Below the pieces are notes generated by a model that made no database searches, was not told the origin of the DNA, and worked only from the letters and a program-made list of their open reading frames with translations. The translations under genes and the position numbers were made by a program. A DNA stretch of 64,000 nt from Verrucosispora sp. NA02020 (GTDB lineage Bacteria > Actinomycetota > Actinomycetes > Mycobacteriales > Micromonosporaceae). The stretch covers positions 5,704,001 to 5,768,000 of the forward strand of contig NZ_CP054923.1 in assembly GCF_013364215.1 (NCBI RefSeq), given 5' to 3'. This document shows positions 10,039 to 18,094 of the stretch, piece after piece. Each line of letters starts with the position of its first letter. Within the stretch, counting starts at the first letter, position 1.

Positions 10039-11448
10039 GTGACAGTACGTGTGCGATTCGCCCCCTCCCCGACCGGTATGTTCCACGTCGGCGGTGCCCG
10101 ATCGGCGTTGCAGAACTGGATCTTCGCCAAGCAGCAGGGCGGGGTGTTCGTGCTGCGTATCGAGGACACCGACGCCGCACGCAACAAGCCGGAGTGGACC
10201 GAGGGCATCCTGTCGGCGCTGGACTGGATCGGCATCGAGCGGGGCAGCTACGAGGGCCCGTGGTTCCAGTCCTCGTACGCCGACGAGCACCGGGCCGCCG
10301 CCGGACGGCTCCACGACTCGGGCCGCGCGTACTACTGCGACTGCACCCGGGAGGCCGTGCAGGCCCGGACCGGTAACCAGTACACCGGTTACGACGGGTA
10401 CTGCCGGGACCGGGGACTGCCGCCCGGCGAGGGCCGTGCGCTGCGCTTCCGGACGCCCGACGAGGGCACGACGGTGGTCGTCGACCTGATCCGGGGCGAG
10501 CCGACCTTCGAGAACAAGCTCATCGAGGACTTCGTGATCGCCCGGGGCGACGGCTCGCCCGTCTTCCTGCTGGCCAACGTCGTGGACGACATGACGATGG
10601 GCATCACCCACGTGATCCGGGCCGAGGAGCACCTGCCCAACACCCCGAAGCAGCAGCTGCTCTGGGACGCGCTCGGGGTGAAGCCGCCGATCTGGGCGCA
10701 CGTGCCGGTGGTGGTCAACGAGAAGCGGCAGAAGCTGTCCAAGCGACGGGACAAGGTCGCGCTGGAGGCGTACCGGGACGAGGGTTACCTCGCCGCCGCG
10801 ATGCGCAACTACCTGATGCTGCTCGGCTGGGCGCCCTCCAACGACCGGGAGATCGTGCCCTGGTCGGTGATCGAGGACGAGTTCCGGCTCGACGAGGTGA
10901 ACCCGTCGCCGGCCTTCTTCGACGAGAAGAAGCTGCGGGCGTTCAACGGCGAGTACATCCGGGCGTTGTCGGTCGAGGAGTTCGTCGAGGTCTGCGGGCC
11001 GTGGCTGACCGGTACCGGCAGCATCCCGCCGCCGCCGTGGCAGCCCGACGAGTTCGATGCGGCCACGTTCGCGGCGGTGGCGCCGCTGGCCCAGACCCGT
11101 ATCGCGGTACTCAGCGAGATCGTGCCGAACGTCGACTTCCTCTTCCTCGCCTCCCCGCTGATCGACGAGGCGGCCTGGGCCAAGGCGATGAAGGAGGGCT
11201 CGGGCGAGCTGCTGGACGACGCCATCGCCGCCTTCGCGGCGGTGACCTCGTGGGACGCGGCGACGCTGAAGACCACCATGGAGGAGGTCGGCGCGGCGCG
11301 CGGTCTCAAGCTCGGCAAGGCCCAGGCACCGGTACGCGTCGCGGTCACCGGCCGGACGGTCGGGTTGCCGCTGTTCGAGTCGTTGGAGGTGCTCGGCGCC
11401 GAGCGCACCCTGACCCGGCTCCGCGCCGCCCGCGCCCGCCTGTTCTAG
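10039..11448 (+). CDS. gltX: Glutamate--tRNA ligase
   Basis: Class I aminoacyl-tRNA synthetase (469 residues) that charges tRNA-Glu, and possibly tRNA-Gln for the amidotransferase route usual in actinobacteria. The N-terminus [20 protein letters not shown] holds the HIGH-type signature (HVGG). The KMSKS-type signature is KLSKR near residue 235. Length is normal. GTG 10039 is chosen because the family sequence starts there; the long upstream open frame belongs to antisense or shadow coding. Confidence 0.96.
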   Translation: MTVRVRFAPSPTGMFHVGGARSALQNWIFAKQQGGVFVLRIEDTDAARNKPEWTEGILSALDWIGIERGSYEGPWFQSSYADEHRAAAGRLHDSGRAYYCDCTREAVQARTGNQYTGYDGYCRDRGLPPGEGRALRFRTPDEGTTVVVDLIRGEPTFENKLIEDFVIARGDGSPVFLLANVVDDMTMGITHVIRAEEHLPNTPKQQLLWDALGVKPPIWAHVPVVVNEKRQKLSKRRDKVALEAYRDEGYLAAAMRNYLMLLGWAPSNDREIVPWSVIEDEFRLDEVNPSPAFFDEKKLRAFNGEYIRALSVEEFVEVCGPWLTGTGSIPPPPWQPDEFDAATFAAVAPLAQTRIAVLSEIVPNVDFLFLASPLIDEAAWAKAMKEGSGELLDDAIAAFAAVTSWDAATLKTTMEEVGAARGLKLGKAQAPVRVAVTGRTVGLPLFESLEVLGAERTLTRLRAARARLF

Positions 11449-11459
11449 GGCTGCCGTGT

Positions 11460-11513
11460 GTAAGGAGGGGTCCCCTGCTAACGCCTCGTGCATAGCAGGG
11501 GACCCCTCCTTAC
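11460..11513 (+). repeat. Stem-loop repeat, copy 3 (perfect 20-bp stem)
   Basis: Perfect 20-bp arms 11460-11479 and 11494-11513 around the conserved AACGCCTCGTGCAT loop (11480-11493), 11 bases after the gltX stop. Compared with copy 4, one base pair differs on both sides (G-C here, A-T there), a compensatory change. The minus-strand small ORF ends inside its right arm. Confidence 0.9.
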
Positions 11514-11656
11514 ATCCGTGCCGGCTGGCGGGCGGCGCGGTGGTGCGCCGGGAGCGTCCACGTCGGCAGGAGCAACGACACACCGAGCGCGACACCGAGC
11601 GCCACGCCGAACACCACTGCCCAGGACCACATCGTACGCGCTACCCTGCCCCCCAT
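11510..11656 (-). CDS. Small hydrophobic protein, putative
   Basis: A 48-residue product (MGGRVARTMWSWAVVFGVAL start) with one clear transmembrane helix (about residues 11-30: WSWAVVFGVALGVALGVSLL) and a basic tail. Third codon positions are mostly G or C, like real genes here. No convincing ribosome binding site is visible, and an alternative ATG lies eight codons in. The TAA stop is made by the outer stem of repeat copy 3, so the 3' end may have been captured by the repeat. I recognise no family. Confidence 0.4.
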   Translation of the reverse strand: MGGRVARTMWSWAVVFGVALGVALGVSLLLPTWTLPAHHRAARQPARM

Positions 11657-11881
11657 CACCGCCAGCGCACAGGTAAGATCCGCCCCGCGTGTGCACGGCT
11701 GATCATCGGCCGATTCGCGATCACAGATAGTTCCAATTAGTGTTTCACCAGCTGCAACCAATCGTCGTTCCGCGGAGTCTTTGAAGTGGGTACCCGTCCT
11801 GTGGGGCATGGTCACCGACGTCGGCCCTCCAACGCGTGACCCCTGCAGCACAGCCGACCATCGACGGGGCGAGGAGGCGGC

Positions 11882-12526
11882 ATGGTCCGACGGATGAGGC
11901 GACTGGCCGCGATAGCGGTCGGTGGAGTCGCTGCGGTGGTGTTGTCGCTGGCCTTCGTCGAGCCGGTCAAGGCCGCGCCGAAGGCGCCGCCGGCCGGTGT
12001 CGACATCACCGGACACGGGCTGGCCGAGCCGTTGCGGCTGCGCCACGACGCCAACCCGGAGCAGGTCGCCGCCGTCATCGACCAGGTGAGCCGTTCCCTG
12101 GCACCGGCGCGCGCGCCCGAGAAGGCCGACCTCGGTCCGAAGTACACCGTGGTGGTGCTGGCCGGTGACACTCCGAAGCAGACCTACGACCTCTATCCGA
12201 AGGCGGTCGGTGGGCCGCGCGTCTACCGGCCGGCAAAGCAGCCGGACGCCCGCAAGACCACGGCGGCCTGGTTCCTCGGACGGATCAGCATGTCGGAGAC
12301 GCTGCGCACCGTCGGGGTGCCGCTGGAGCGGACGTACGAGGCGGTCAGCGGCGGGGTCGGCGGAGGCGAGCGGATCATCCCGGAGGACGCGCTCAACCCC
12401 GCTCAGGACATCAACGAGGCCTTCAGCGAGCTGCGCCGCCTGCTCCTGCTGAACGTCGCGGTGATGCTGGTGATCACCCTCGGGCTGGCCGGTATCGCGC
12501 TGCTGGTCCGCCGCCGGACCCGCTGA
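11882..12526 (+). CDS. Conserved secreted/membrane protein, unknown function
   Basis: A 214-residue protein with a signal peptide or N-terminal anchor (MVRRMRRLAAIAVGG..., hydrophobic to about residue 26). An extracytoplasmic domain of about 140 residues follows, then a C-terminal transmembrane helix (LLLNVAVMLVITLGLAGIAL) and a basic RRRTR stop-transfer tail. That makes a type I-like single-pass protein. The start is fixed by GAGGAGG at 11870. The ectodomain has no motif I recognise. It stands alone between gltX and the fatty acid synthase region. Confidence 0.75.
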   Translation: MVRRMRRLAAIAVGGVAAVVLSLAFVEPVKAAPKAPPAGVDITGHGLAEPLRLRHDANPEQVAAVIDQVSRSLAPARAPEKADLGPKYTVVVLAGDTPKQTYDLYPKAVGGPRVYRPAKQPDARKTTAAWFLGRISMSETLRTVGVPLERTYEAVSGGVGGGERIIPEDALNPAQDINEAFSELRRLLLLNVAVMLVITLGLAGIALLVRRRTR

Positions 12527-12645
12527 GCCTCAGCACCAGCGCCGCCGGACCTGCGGCACCTCGCGACACCAGCGCGGCCGGACCCGCCGAACCTCAGCGA
12601 CCAGCACCGCCGGGCCTCCACGCCACGCGACGCCGCAACCGCTCC

Positions 12646-13002
12646 TCAGCACCAGCGGCGTGGGGGGCGTTCCCGGCGTACCGCCCGCAGTGCCGGTCGG
12701 ACCGGGCCGTGCCGATGGCCGCCGGCCCAGCCGGGCAGGTCGCTGCGGCAGCCGCCGGTGACCGGCTCCGGGACCACGGCCTCGCCCGTACGCTGACGCG
12801 GCACCACGGGGTCGACGGGGCGCGGGCGCACCGGAGCGGAGTCCTCCTCGGGACGCTCGGCCGACCGTCCCGGCGCGGCTTCGCCCGGGTGGGCCAGACC
12901 GATGAGCCGGCGGTGGTGTTTGGCGGGGAACGGCTGCTCGTGCGACCCCGGTCGGCAAGGCTCTCCCTGGGCGCAGCCGTGCTCAGCCTCCCCGTGCGCC
13001 AT
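12646..13002 (-). CDS. Hypothetical Pro/Arg-rich protein
   Basis: An open frame of 118 residues (MAHGEAEHGCAQGEPCRPG start) with a well-placed GAGGAG ribosome binding site six bases before ATG 13002 and about 85 percent G or C at third positions. Both support a real gene. The product is rich in proline, arginine and histidine, with four cysteines, no membrane segment and no motif I know. It is divergent from the fasR-type gene. Downstream, bases 12527-12645 hold only degenerate CAGCACCAGCGCCGCCGG-like repeats. Confidence 0.42.
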   Translation of the reverse strand: MAHGEAEHGCAQGEPCRPGSHEQPFPAKHHRRLIGLAHPGEAAPGRSAERPEEDSAPVRPRPVDPVVPRQRTGEAVVPEPVTGGCRSDLPGWAGGHRHGPVRPALRAVRRERPPRRWC

Positions 13003-13166
13003 CGGTGTCTCCTCACGCTCGCCCTCACCCGCCGGTGCCCACCCGACGTGCCTCGTTACCGTACTGGCCGGCTCCGACGGTCCGTGCAGCGCGTACCGGG
13101 TGGGTGCTCCCGGGACTGCCGACGCCTGCCGGCGAGGTCCAGCTCAGGACATGTCAGGCTAGGCGG

Positions 13167-14414
13167 GTGAGCGAGTCGGTCGGGACGGACCTGTCGGCCA
13201 CGCTGCGCCGGATCGAGCGGGCAGCAGGTGCGTTGGCCACGGCGAGTGTGGCGCGGATGGACGACACCCTGCCCTGGTTCCGGGACCTGCCCGCCGACCA
13301 GCGGTCCTGGGTGATGGTGGTGGCGCAGGCCGGCGCGCGGTCCCTGGTGCAGTGGCTGCGCTCCGACGGCGGCCCCCACGAGGGCACCCAGGAGGTCTCC
13401 GACGAGGTGTTCGCCACCGCGCCGCAGGCGCTGGCCCGGTCGATCACCCTCCAGCAGACCGTCGCCCTGATCAAGGTCACCATCGACGTGGTCGAGGAGC
13501 AGGTCGACGACCTGGCCGCGCCGGGCGAGGCGGCGCAGTTGCGCGAGGCGGTGCTGCGCTACTCCCGGGAGATCGCCTTCGCCGCGGCCCGGGTGTACGC
13601 CCGGGCGGCCGAGTCGCGTGGTTCCTGGGACGCCCGCCTCCAGGCTCTGCTGGTCGACGCGCTGCTGCGAGGTGACTCGCCGGACGTACTGGCCAGCCGG
13701 GCCGCCGCGCTCGGCTGGACGGACGCGCCGCCGGTCGCGGTGGCGGTCGGCCCCTCCCCCGGCGGTGAGGTCGCCGCCGTGCTGCACACGGTCTACCGGC
13801 AGGCCCGGCGGGTCGGGGTCGAGGTGATCGGCGGGGTGCACGGGGACCGACTGGTGATCGTGCTCGGCGGGGCGGCGGATCCGGTGGCGGCCACCGCCGA
13901 ACTGTTGTCCGCCTTCGGTGACGGTCCGGTGGTCGTCGGCCCCTCGGTACCGAGCCTGGACGAGGCCACCGAGTCGGCCCGGGCCGCGTTGGCCGGGTAC
14001 CGGGCGGCTCCGGCGTGGCCGGCCGCGCCCCGACCGGTCCACGCCGGTGACCTGCTGCCCGAGCGCGCCCTGGCGGCTGACGCGGAGGCCCGCCGGCGGC
14101 TGCGGCACGACGTGTACGCGGTGCTGGTGCGCGCCGGCGGCGAGCTGCTGGAGACGCTGGACGCCTTCTTCGCCGCAGGCGGCACGCTGGAGAGCGCGGC
14201 ACGGGCGCTGTACGTGCACCCGAACACGGTGCGTTATCGCTTGCGGCGGATCTCCGACGTCACCGGTTTCAGCCCGTTGTCGCCCCGGGACGCCTTCGCG
14301 CTGCGGGTGGCGCTGACCGTCGGCCGACTGGACCCGGTGGTGCCGACCCCGACATTGGCCCCACCGACCGGTAAAAGATCACAGGTTGGCGATGACCAGC
14401 ACCAATCTTTGTAG
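13167..14414 (+). CDS. fasR: PucR-type regulator, probable FasR
   Basis: A 415-residue regulator. The C-terminal PucR-type helix-turn-helix (HTH_30) is clear: TLESAARALYVHPNTVRYRLRR around residues 332-353. The N-terminal half is helical and matches the RsbRD/GGDEF-like middle part of the family. It lies immediately upstream of fabD-fabH-acpP-fabF. In Streptomyces a PucR-type protein in this exact position, FasR, activates that operon, so the assignment follows family plus synteny. GTG 13167 is used because family similarity begins there. A weak inverted repeat pair (AAAGAT 14374 / ATCTTT 14405) overlaps its 3' end. Confidence 0.85.
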   Translation: MSESVGTDLSATLRRIERAAGALATASVARMDDTLPWFRDLPADQRSWVMVVAQAGARSLVQWLRSDGGPHEGTQEVSDEVFATAPQALARSITLQQTVALIKVTIDVVEEQVDDLAAPGEAAQLREAVLRYSREIAFAAARVYARAAESRGSWDARLQALLVDALLRGDSPDVLASRAAALGWTDAPPVAVAVGPSPGGEVAAVLHTVYRQARRVGVEVIGGVHGDRLVIVLGGAADPVAATAELLSAFGDGPVVVGPSVPSLDEATESARAALAGYRAAPAWPAAPRPVHAGDLLPERALAADAEARRRLRHDVYAVLVRAGGELLETLDAFFAAGGTLESAARALYVHPNTVRYRLRRISDVTGFSPLSPRDAFALRVALTVGRLDPVVPTPTLAPPTGKRSQVGDDQHQSL

Positions 14415-14433
14415 GATCTCTCCAAAGGTCCTA

Positions 14434-14457
14434 GTGCGGTTTGGTACCGGTCCGCAC
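14434..14457. promoter_or_regulatory. Inverted repeat in the fabD promoter region
   Basis: GTGCGG (14434-14439) and CCGCAC (14452-14457) flank a 12-base centre containing TGGTACCGGT, between the fasR stop and the fabD GTG. A TAGGAT hexamer at 14412-14417 could be a -10 element. It may be a FasR operator or an mRNA leader hairpin; position is the only support. Confidence 0.35.
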
Positions 14458-14492
14458 AGCGCAACCGGTGGGTATCCGGGAGAGTCATAGAC

Positions 14493-15422
14493 GTGCTCGC
14501 CGTACTCTGCCCCGGCCAGGGTTCTCAGAAACCCGGCTTCCTGACTCCCTGGCTCGACCTGCCCGGCGCCGAGGCGCGGCTGCGTCACTGGTCCGCGCTG
14601 GCCGGCGTCGATCTGGTGCACCTGGGCACCGACGCCGACGCCGAGGAGATCCGGGACACCGCCCGTACCCAGCCGCTGCTGGTCGCCGCCGCCCTGCTCG
14701 CCGCCGAGCACCTGCCGTTGCAGGACGTGGCGCTGACCGCCGGGCACAGCGTCGGTGAACTCGGCGCGGCGGCGTTGGCCGGCGCGCTGCCGGCGGACGC
14801 CGCGATCTCCCTCGCCGGGGTACGCGGCCGGGAGATGGCCGCCGCGTGCGCGCTGGAGCCGACCGGCATGGCCGCGGTCCTCGGCGGCGACCCGGACGAG
14901 GTGCTCGCCGCGGTCGAGGGGCACGGGCTGCACGCCGCGAACCGCAACGGCGCCGGGCAGGTGGTCGCCGCCGGTGCGATCGACGGCCTGGAGAAGTTGG
15001 CCGCCGAGCCGCCGGCTCAGGCGCGGGTCATCCGGCTCCAGGTGGCGGGCGCCTTCCACACCCCGTACATGGCTCCCGCAGAGGCGGCGCTCGCCACGGT
15101 GGCGGCCGACGTCACCACCGGCGACCCGACGCGGATCCTGCTCTCCAACCTCGACGGCACCGCCGTCCGGGACGGCGCGGAGATGCTCCAGCGGCTGGTC
15201 CGCCAGGTCACCTCCCCGGTCCGCTGGGACCTGTGCATGGCCACCCTCGCCGACCTCGGGGTGACCGGTGTGATCGAGCTGCCGCCCGCAGGCACGCTCT
15301 CCGGCCTGGTCAAGCGCGAGCTCAAAGGCCCCGGCCTGCCGGAGATCGTGACCCTGAACACCCCGGACAAGCTGCCCGCCGCCCACGACCTGATCGCCCG
15401 CGTCGCCGGAGGTCAGGCGTGA
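14493..15422 (+). CDS. fabD: Malonyl-CoA:ACP transacylase
   Basis: Transfers malonyl from CoA to acyl carrier protein, supplying extender units for type II fatty acid synthesis. The 309-residue protein has the N-terminal CPGQGSQKPG oxyanion segment. The nucleophile is S86 in GHSVGE, and H189 sits in GAFHTPYM as the catalytic partner. Length is normal. The start is a GTG preceded by GGGAGAG. It is the first gene of the fab operon, 61 bases ahead of fabH. Confidence 0.95.
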   Translation: MLAVLCPGQGSQKPGFLTPWLDLPGAEARLRHWSALAGVDLVHLGTDADAEEIRDTARTQPLLVAAALLAAEHLPLQDVALTAGHSVGELGAAALAGALPADAAISLAGVRGREMAAACALEPTGMAAVLGGDPDEVLAAVEGHGLHAANRNGAGQVVAAGAIDGLEKLAAEPPAQARVIRLQVAGAFHTPYMAPAEAALATVAADVTTGDPTRILLSNLDGTAVRDGAEMLQRLVRQVTSPVRWDLCMATLADLGVTGVIELPPAGTLSGLVKRELKGPGLPEIVTLNTPDKLPAAHDLIARVAGGQA

Positions 15423-15483
15423 GCGCCGTCCACCTCAGTCCGTCCGAGTCTCGTGCCGAGATCGACCGTAGGAAGGGCTCGTC

Positions 15484-16428
15484 ATGAGCGGCAGTCGCAT
15501 CGTGTCCATGGGGCACTACCAGCCGTCCCGGGTGGTGACCAACGACGAGATCGCCCAGCTGGTGGAGACCAACGACGCGTGGATCCGGGACCGGGTCGGT
15601 ATCGCCAGCCGGCGGATCGCCGGTGACGAGACGGTCGCCGACATGGCCGCCGCCGCCGCCGACAAGGCGCTGGCCAACTCCGGGCTGACCGCCGCCGACA
15701 TCGACCTGGTCGTGGTGGCCACGTGCACCTCGATCGACCGCAGCCCGAACGTGGCCTGCCGGGTCGCGGCCAAGCTGGGCATCGACGCCCCGGGGGCGTT
15801 CGACCTCAACACCGCCTGCTCCGGATTCGCGTACGCGCTGGGCACCGTGGACCACGCGGTCCGCGCCGGTGCCAGCCGCAACGCCATCGTGATCGGCGCG
15901 GAGAAGCTGTCCGACTTCATGGACTGGAACGACCGCTCCACCTGCATCATCTTCGGTGACGGGGCGGGCGCCGCGGTGGTCAGCGCCACGCCCGAGGGCG
16001 AGCCGGCCGGTATCGGCCCGGTGGTCTGGGGCTCGGTGCCGGAGCGCGGCGACGCGGTACGCATCGAGGGCTGGCGCCCGTACATCGCGCAGGAGGGTCA
16101 GACGGTGTTCCGCTGGGCCACCACCGCCCTGGCGCCGCTGGCGTTGCAGGCGTGCGAGCGGGCCGGGGTCGACCCGTCGGAGCTGGCCGCGTTCGTCCCG
16201 CACCAGGCCAACACCCGGATCATCGACGGCATCGCGAAGCGGCTGAAGATCCCGCAGGCGATCGTCGCGAAGGACCTGATCGAGTCCGGCAACACCTCGG
16301 CGGCCAGCATCCCGCTGGCCCTGTCGAAGCTGGTGGAGCGCCGCGAGGTGCCCTCCGGCGCGCCGGTGCTGCTGTTCGGTTTCGGCGGTGGCCTGACCTA
16401 TGCAGGTCAGGTCGTCCGCTGCCCCTGA
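15484..16428 (+). CDS. fabH: 3-oxoacyl-ACP synthase III
   Basis: Initiating condensing enzyme that joins an acyl-CoA starter (often branched in actinobacteria) with malonyl-ACP. The 314-residue protein shows the full Cys-His-Asn triad: C112 in NTACSGF, H240 in PHQANTR and N270 in SGNTSAAS. ATG 15484 follows AGGAAGGG at good spacing. It is the second gene of the fatty acid synthase operon. Confidence 0.96.
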   Translation: MSGSRIVSMGHYQPSRVVTNDEIAQLVETNDAWIRDRVGIASRRIAGDETVADMAAAAADKALANSGLTAADIDLVVVATCTSIDRSPNVACRVAAKLGIDAPGAFDLNTACSGFAYALGTVDHAVRAGASRNAIVIGAEKLSDFMDWNDRSTCIIFGDGAGAAVVSATPEGEPAGIGPVVWGSVPERGDAVRIEGWRPYIAQEGQTVFRWATTALAPLALQACERAGVDPSELAAFVPHQANTRIIDGIAKRLKIPQAIVAKDLIESGNTSAASIPLALSKLVERREVPSGAPVLLFGFGGGLTYAGQVVRCP

Positions 16429-16511
16429 TACCTCCTCGGCGCGCAGGCGCAGAGGTGTGACGGACGGCGTCGCCGACCGTCGAGAAATCCCGATGAGAGG
16501 AATCCACCGCA

Positions 16512-16751
16512 ATGACCCGTGACGAGATCACCGCCGGCCTCGCCGAGATCCTCGAAGAGGTTGCCGGGGTGAACCCGGACGACGTGGCCGAGGGGAAGTC
16601 CTTCACCGACGACCTGGACGTCGACTCGCTCTCCATGGTGGAGGTCGTGGTCGCGGCCGAGGAGAAGTTCGGCGTCAAGATCCCGGACAACGAGGTCCAG
16701 AACCTCAAGACCGTCGGGGACGCCGTGAGCTACATCGAGGCGCAGTCCTGA
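16512..16751 (+). CDS. acpP: Acyl carrier protein
   Basis: A 79-residue carrier that holds growing fatty acyl chains on a phosphopantetheine arm. The attachment serine is S39 in the DVDSLSMVE motif. The protein is acidic and helical as expected. It lies between fabH and fabF, with fabF starting two bases after its stop, so it is clearly cotranscribed. Confidence 0.96.
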   Translation: MTRDEITAGLAEILEEVAGVNPDDVAEGKSFTDDLDVDSLSMVEVVVAAEEKFGVKIPDNEVQNLKTVGDAVSYIEAQS

Positions 16752-16753
16752 TC

Positions 16754-17980
16754 ATGAGTCGTCCTGACGTCGTCGTCACCGGGCTCGGCGCGACCACCCC
16801 GCTGGGCGGGGACGTCGCGTCGACCTGGGACGCCATGCTCGCCGGCCGCTCCGGGGTGAGTGCGCTCACCCAGGAGTGGGCCGGTCAGTTGCCGGTCCGG
16901 ATCGCCGCCCAACTGGCGGTCGATCCTTCCACCGTCCTGGACCGGGTGAAGCTGCGCCGGCTGGACCGCTCCGAGGCGATCGCGTTGATCGCCGCCCACC
17001 AGGCCTGGGCCGACGCCGGCCTGGTCGACGCCGGAGCGGACCCGGAACGGATCGGGGTCAGCATCGGCTCCGGCATCGGTGGCGCGGTCACCCTGCTCAA
17101 CCAGGACGACATCCTGGAGGCGTCCGGCCCCCGGCGGGTCTCCCCGCACACCGTGCCCATGCTGATGCCCAACGGTCCCGCCGCGTGGGTGGGTCTGGAA
17201 CTCGGCGCCCAGGCCGGCGTGCACTCGGTGGCCAGCGCCTGCGCGACCGGCGCGGAGGCGATCGCGCTGGGTCTGGACATGATCCGGTCCGGTCGGGCCG
17301 ACGTGGTGGTGGCCGGTGGCACCGAAGCGGTGATCCACGCGCTGCCGATCGCCGGTTTCGCCTCGATGCGGGCCATGTCGACCCGCAACGACGAGCCCGA
17401 GCGGGCCTCCCGGCCGTGGGACAAGGGCCGGGACGGCTTCGTCCTCGGCGAGGGTGCCGGCATCGTGGTGCTGGAGCGCGCCGAGCACGCCGCCGCCCGG
17501 GGCGCCCGGGTGTACGCGCGGCTTGCTGGCGCCGGTATCACCTCCGACGGCTACGACATCGTCCAGCCGCACCCGGAGGGCGCCGGCGCGATCCGGGCCA
17601 TCGCGAAGGCGATCGCCGACGCGGACGTGGACCGGGCCGACATCAGCCACGTCAACGCGCACGCCACGTCCACCCCGGTGGGCGACATCGCCGAGATCAA
17701 GGCACTGCACGCGGCACTGGGTGACCACCCGGTGCTGACCGCCACCAAGTCGATGTCCGGGCACCTGCTCGGCGCGGCCGGCGCGTTGGAGTCGATCGCC
17801 ACCATCCTGTCGATCCGCGACAGCGTGATCCCGCCGACGATCAACCTGGACGACCCGGACGACGGCCTCGACCTCGACGTGGCCGCCGGCAAGGCTCGCC
17901 ACATGGACGTCCCCGCCGCGCTGAACAACTCGTTCGGTTTCGGCGGTCACAACGTGGCACTCGTCTTCACCCGGGCCTGA
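16754..17980 (+). CDS. fabF: 3-oxoacyl-ACP synthase II
   Basis: Elongating condensing enzyme of type II fatty acid synthesis, 408 residues. The Cys-His-His triad is C163 (SACATGAEA), H303 (NAHATSTPVGD) and H337 (SMSGHLLGAAG), with the accompanying lysine K332. The C-terminal glycine-rich loop NNSFGFGGHN is present. It is the last gene of the fasR-linked operon and is followed by a strong hairpin. Confidence 0.96.
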   Translation: MSRPDVVVTGLGATTPLGGDVASTWDAMLAGRSGVSALTQEWAGQLPVRIAAQLAVDPSTVLDRVKLRRLDRSEAIALIAAHQAWADAGLVDAGADPERIGVSIGSGIGGAVTLLNQDDILEASGPRRVSPHTVPMLMPNGPAAWVGLELGAQAGVHSVASACATGAEAIALGLDMIRSGRADVVVAGGTEAVIHALPIAGFASMRAMSTRNDEPERASRPWDKGRDGFVLGEGAGIVVLERAEHAAARGARVYARLAGAGITSDGYDIVQPHPEGAGAIRAIAKAIADADVDRADISHVNAHATSTPVGDIAEIKALHAALGDHPVLTATKSMSGHLLGAAGALESIATILSIRDSVIPPTINLDDPDDGLDLDVAAGKARHMDVPAALNNSFGFGGHNVALVFTRA

Positions 17981-18012
17981 GCCGCCCCGGGCGGCGCAGG
18001 CCGCGACAGCAC

Positions 18013-18057
18013 CGCCTCGGCCCCGCCGACGCACCACGCGTCGGCGGGGTCGAGGCG
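18013..18057 (+). terminator. Terminator of the fab operon
   Basis: Arms of 20 bases (18013-18032 and 18038-18057) pair with a single wobble and a 5-base loop, 32 bases after the fabF stop. Confidence 0.85.
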
Positions 18058-18094
18058 TCTTCCGACCCGGTCGGCCCCGGCCGGTCGTCGCCGG

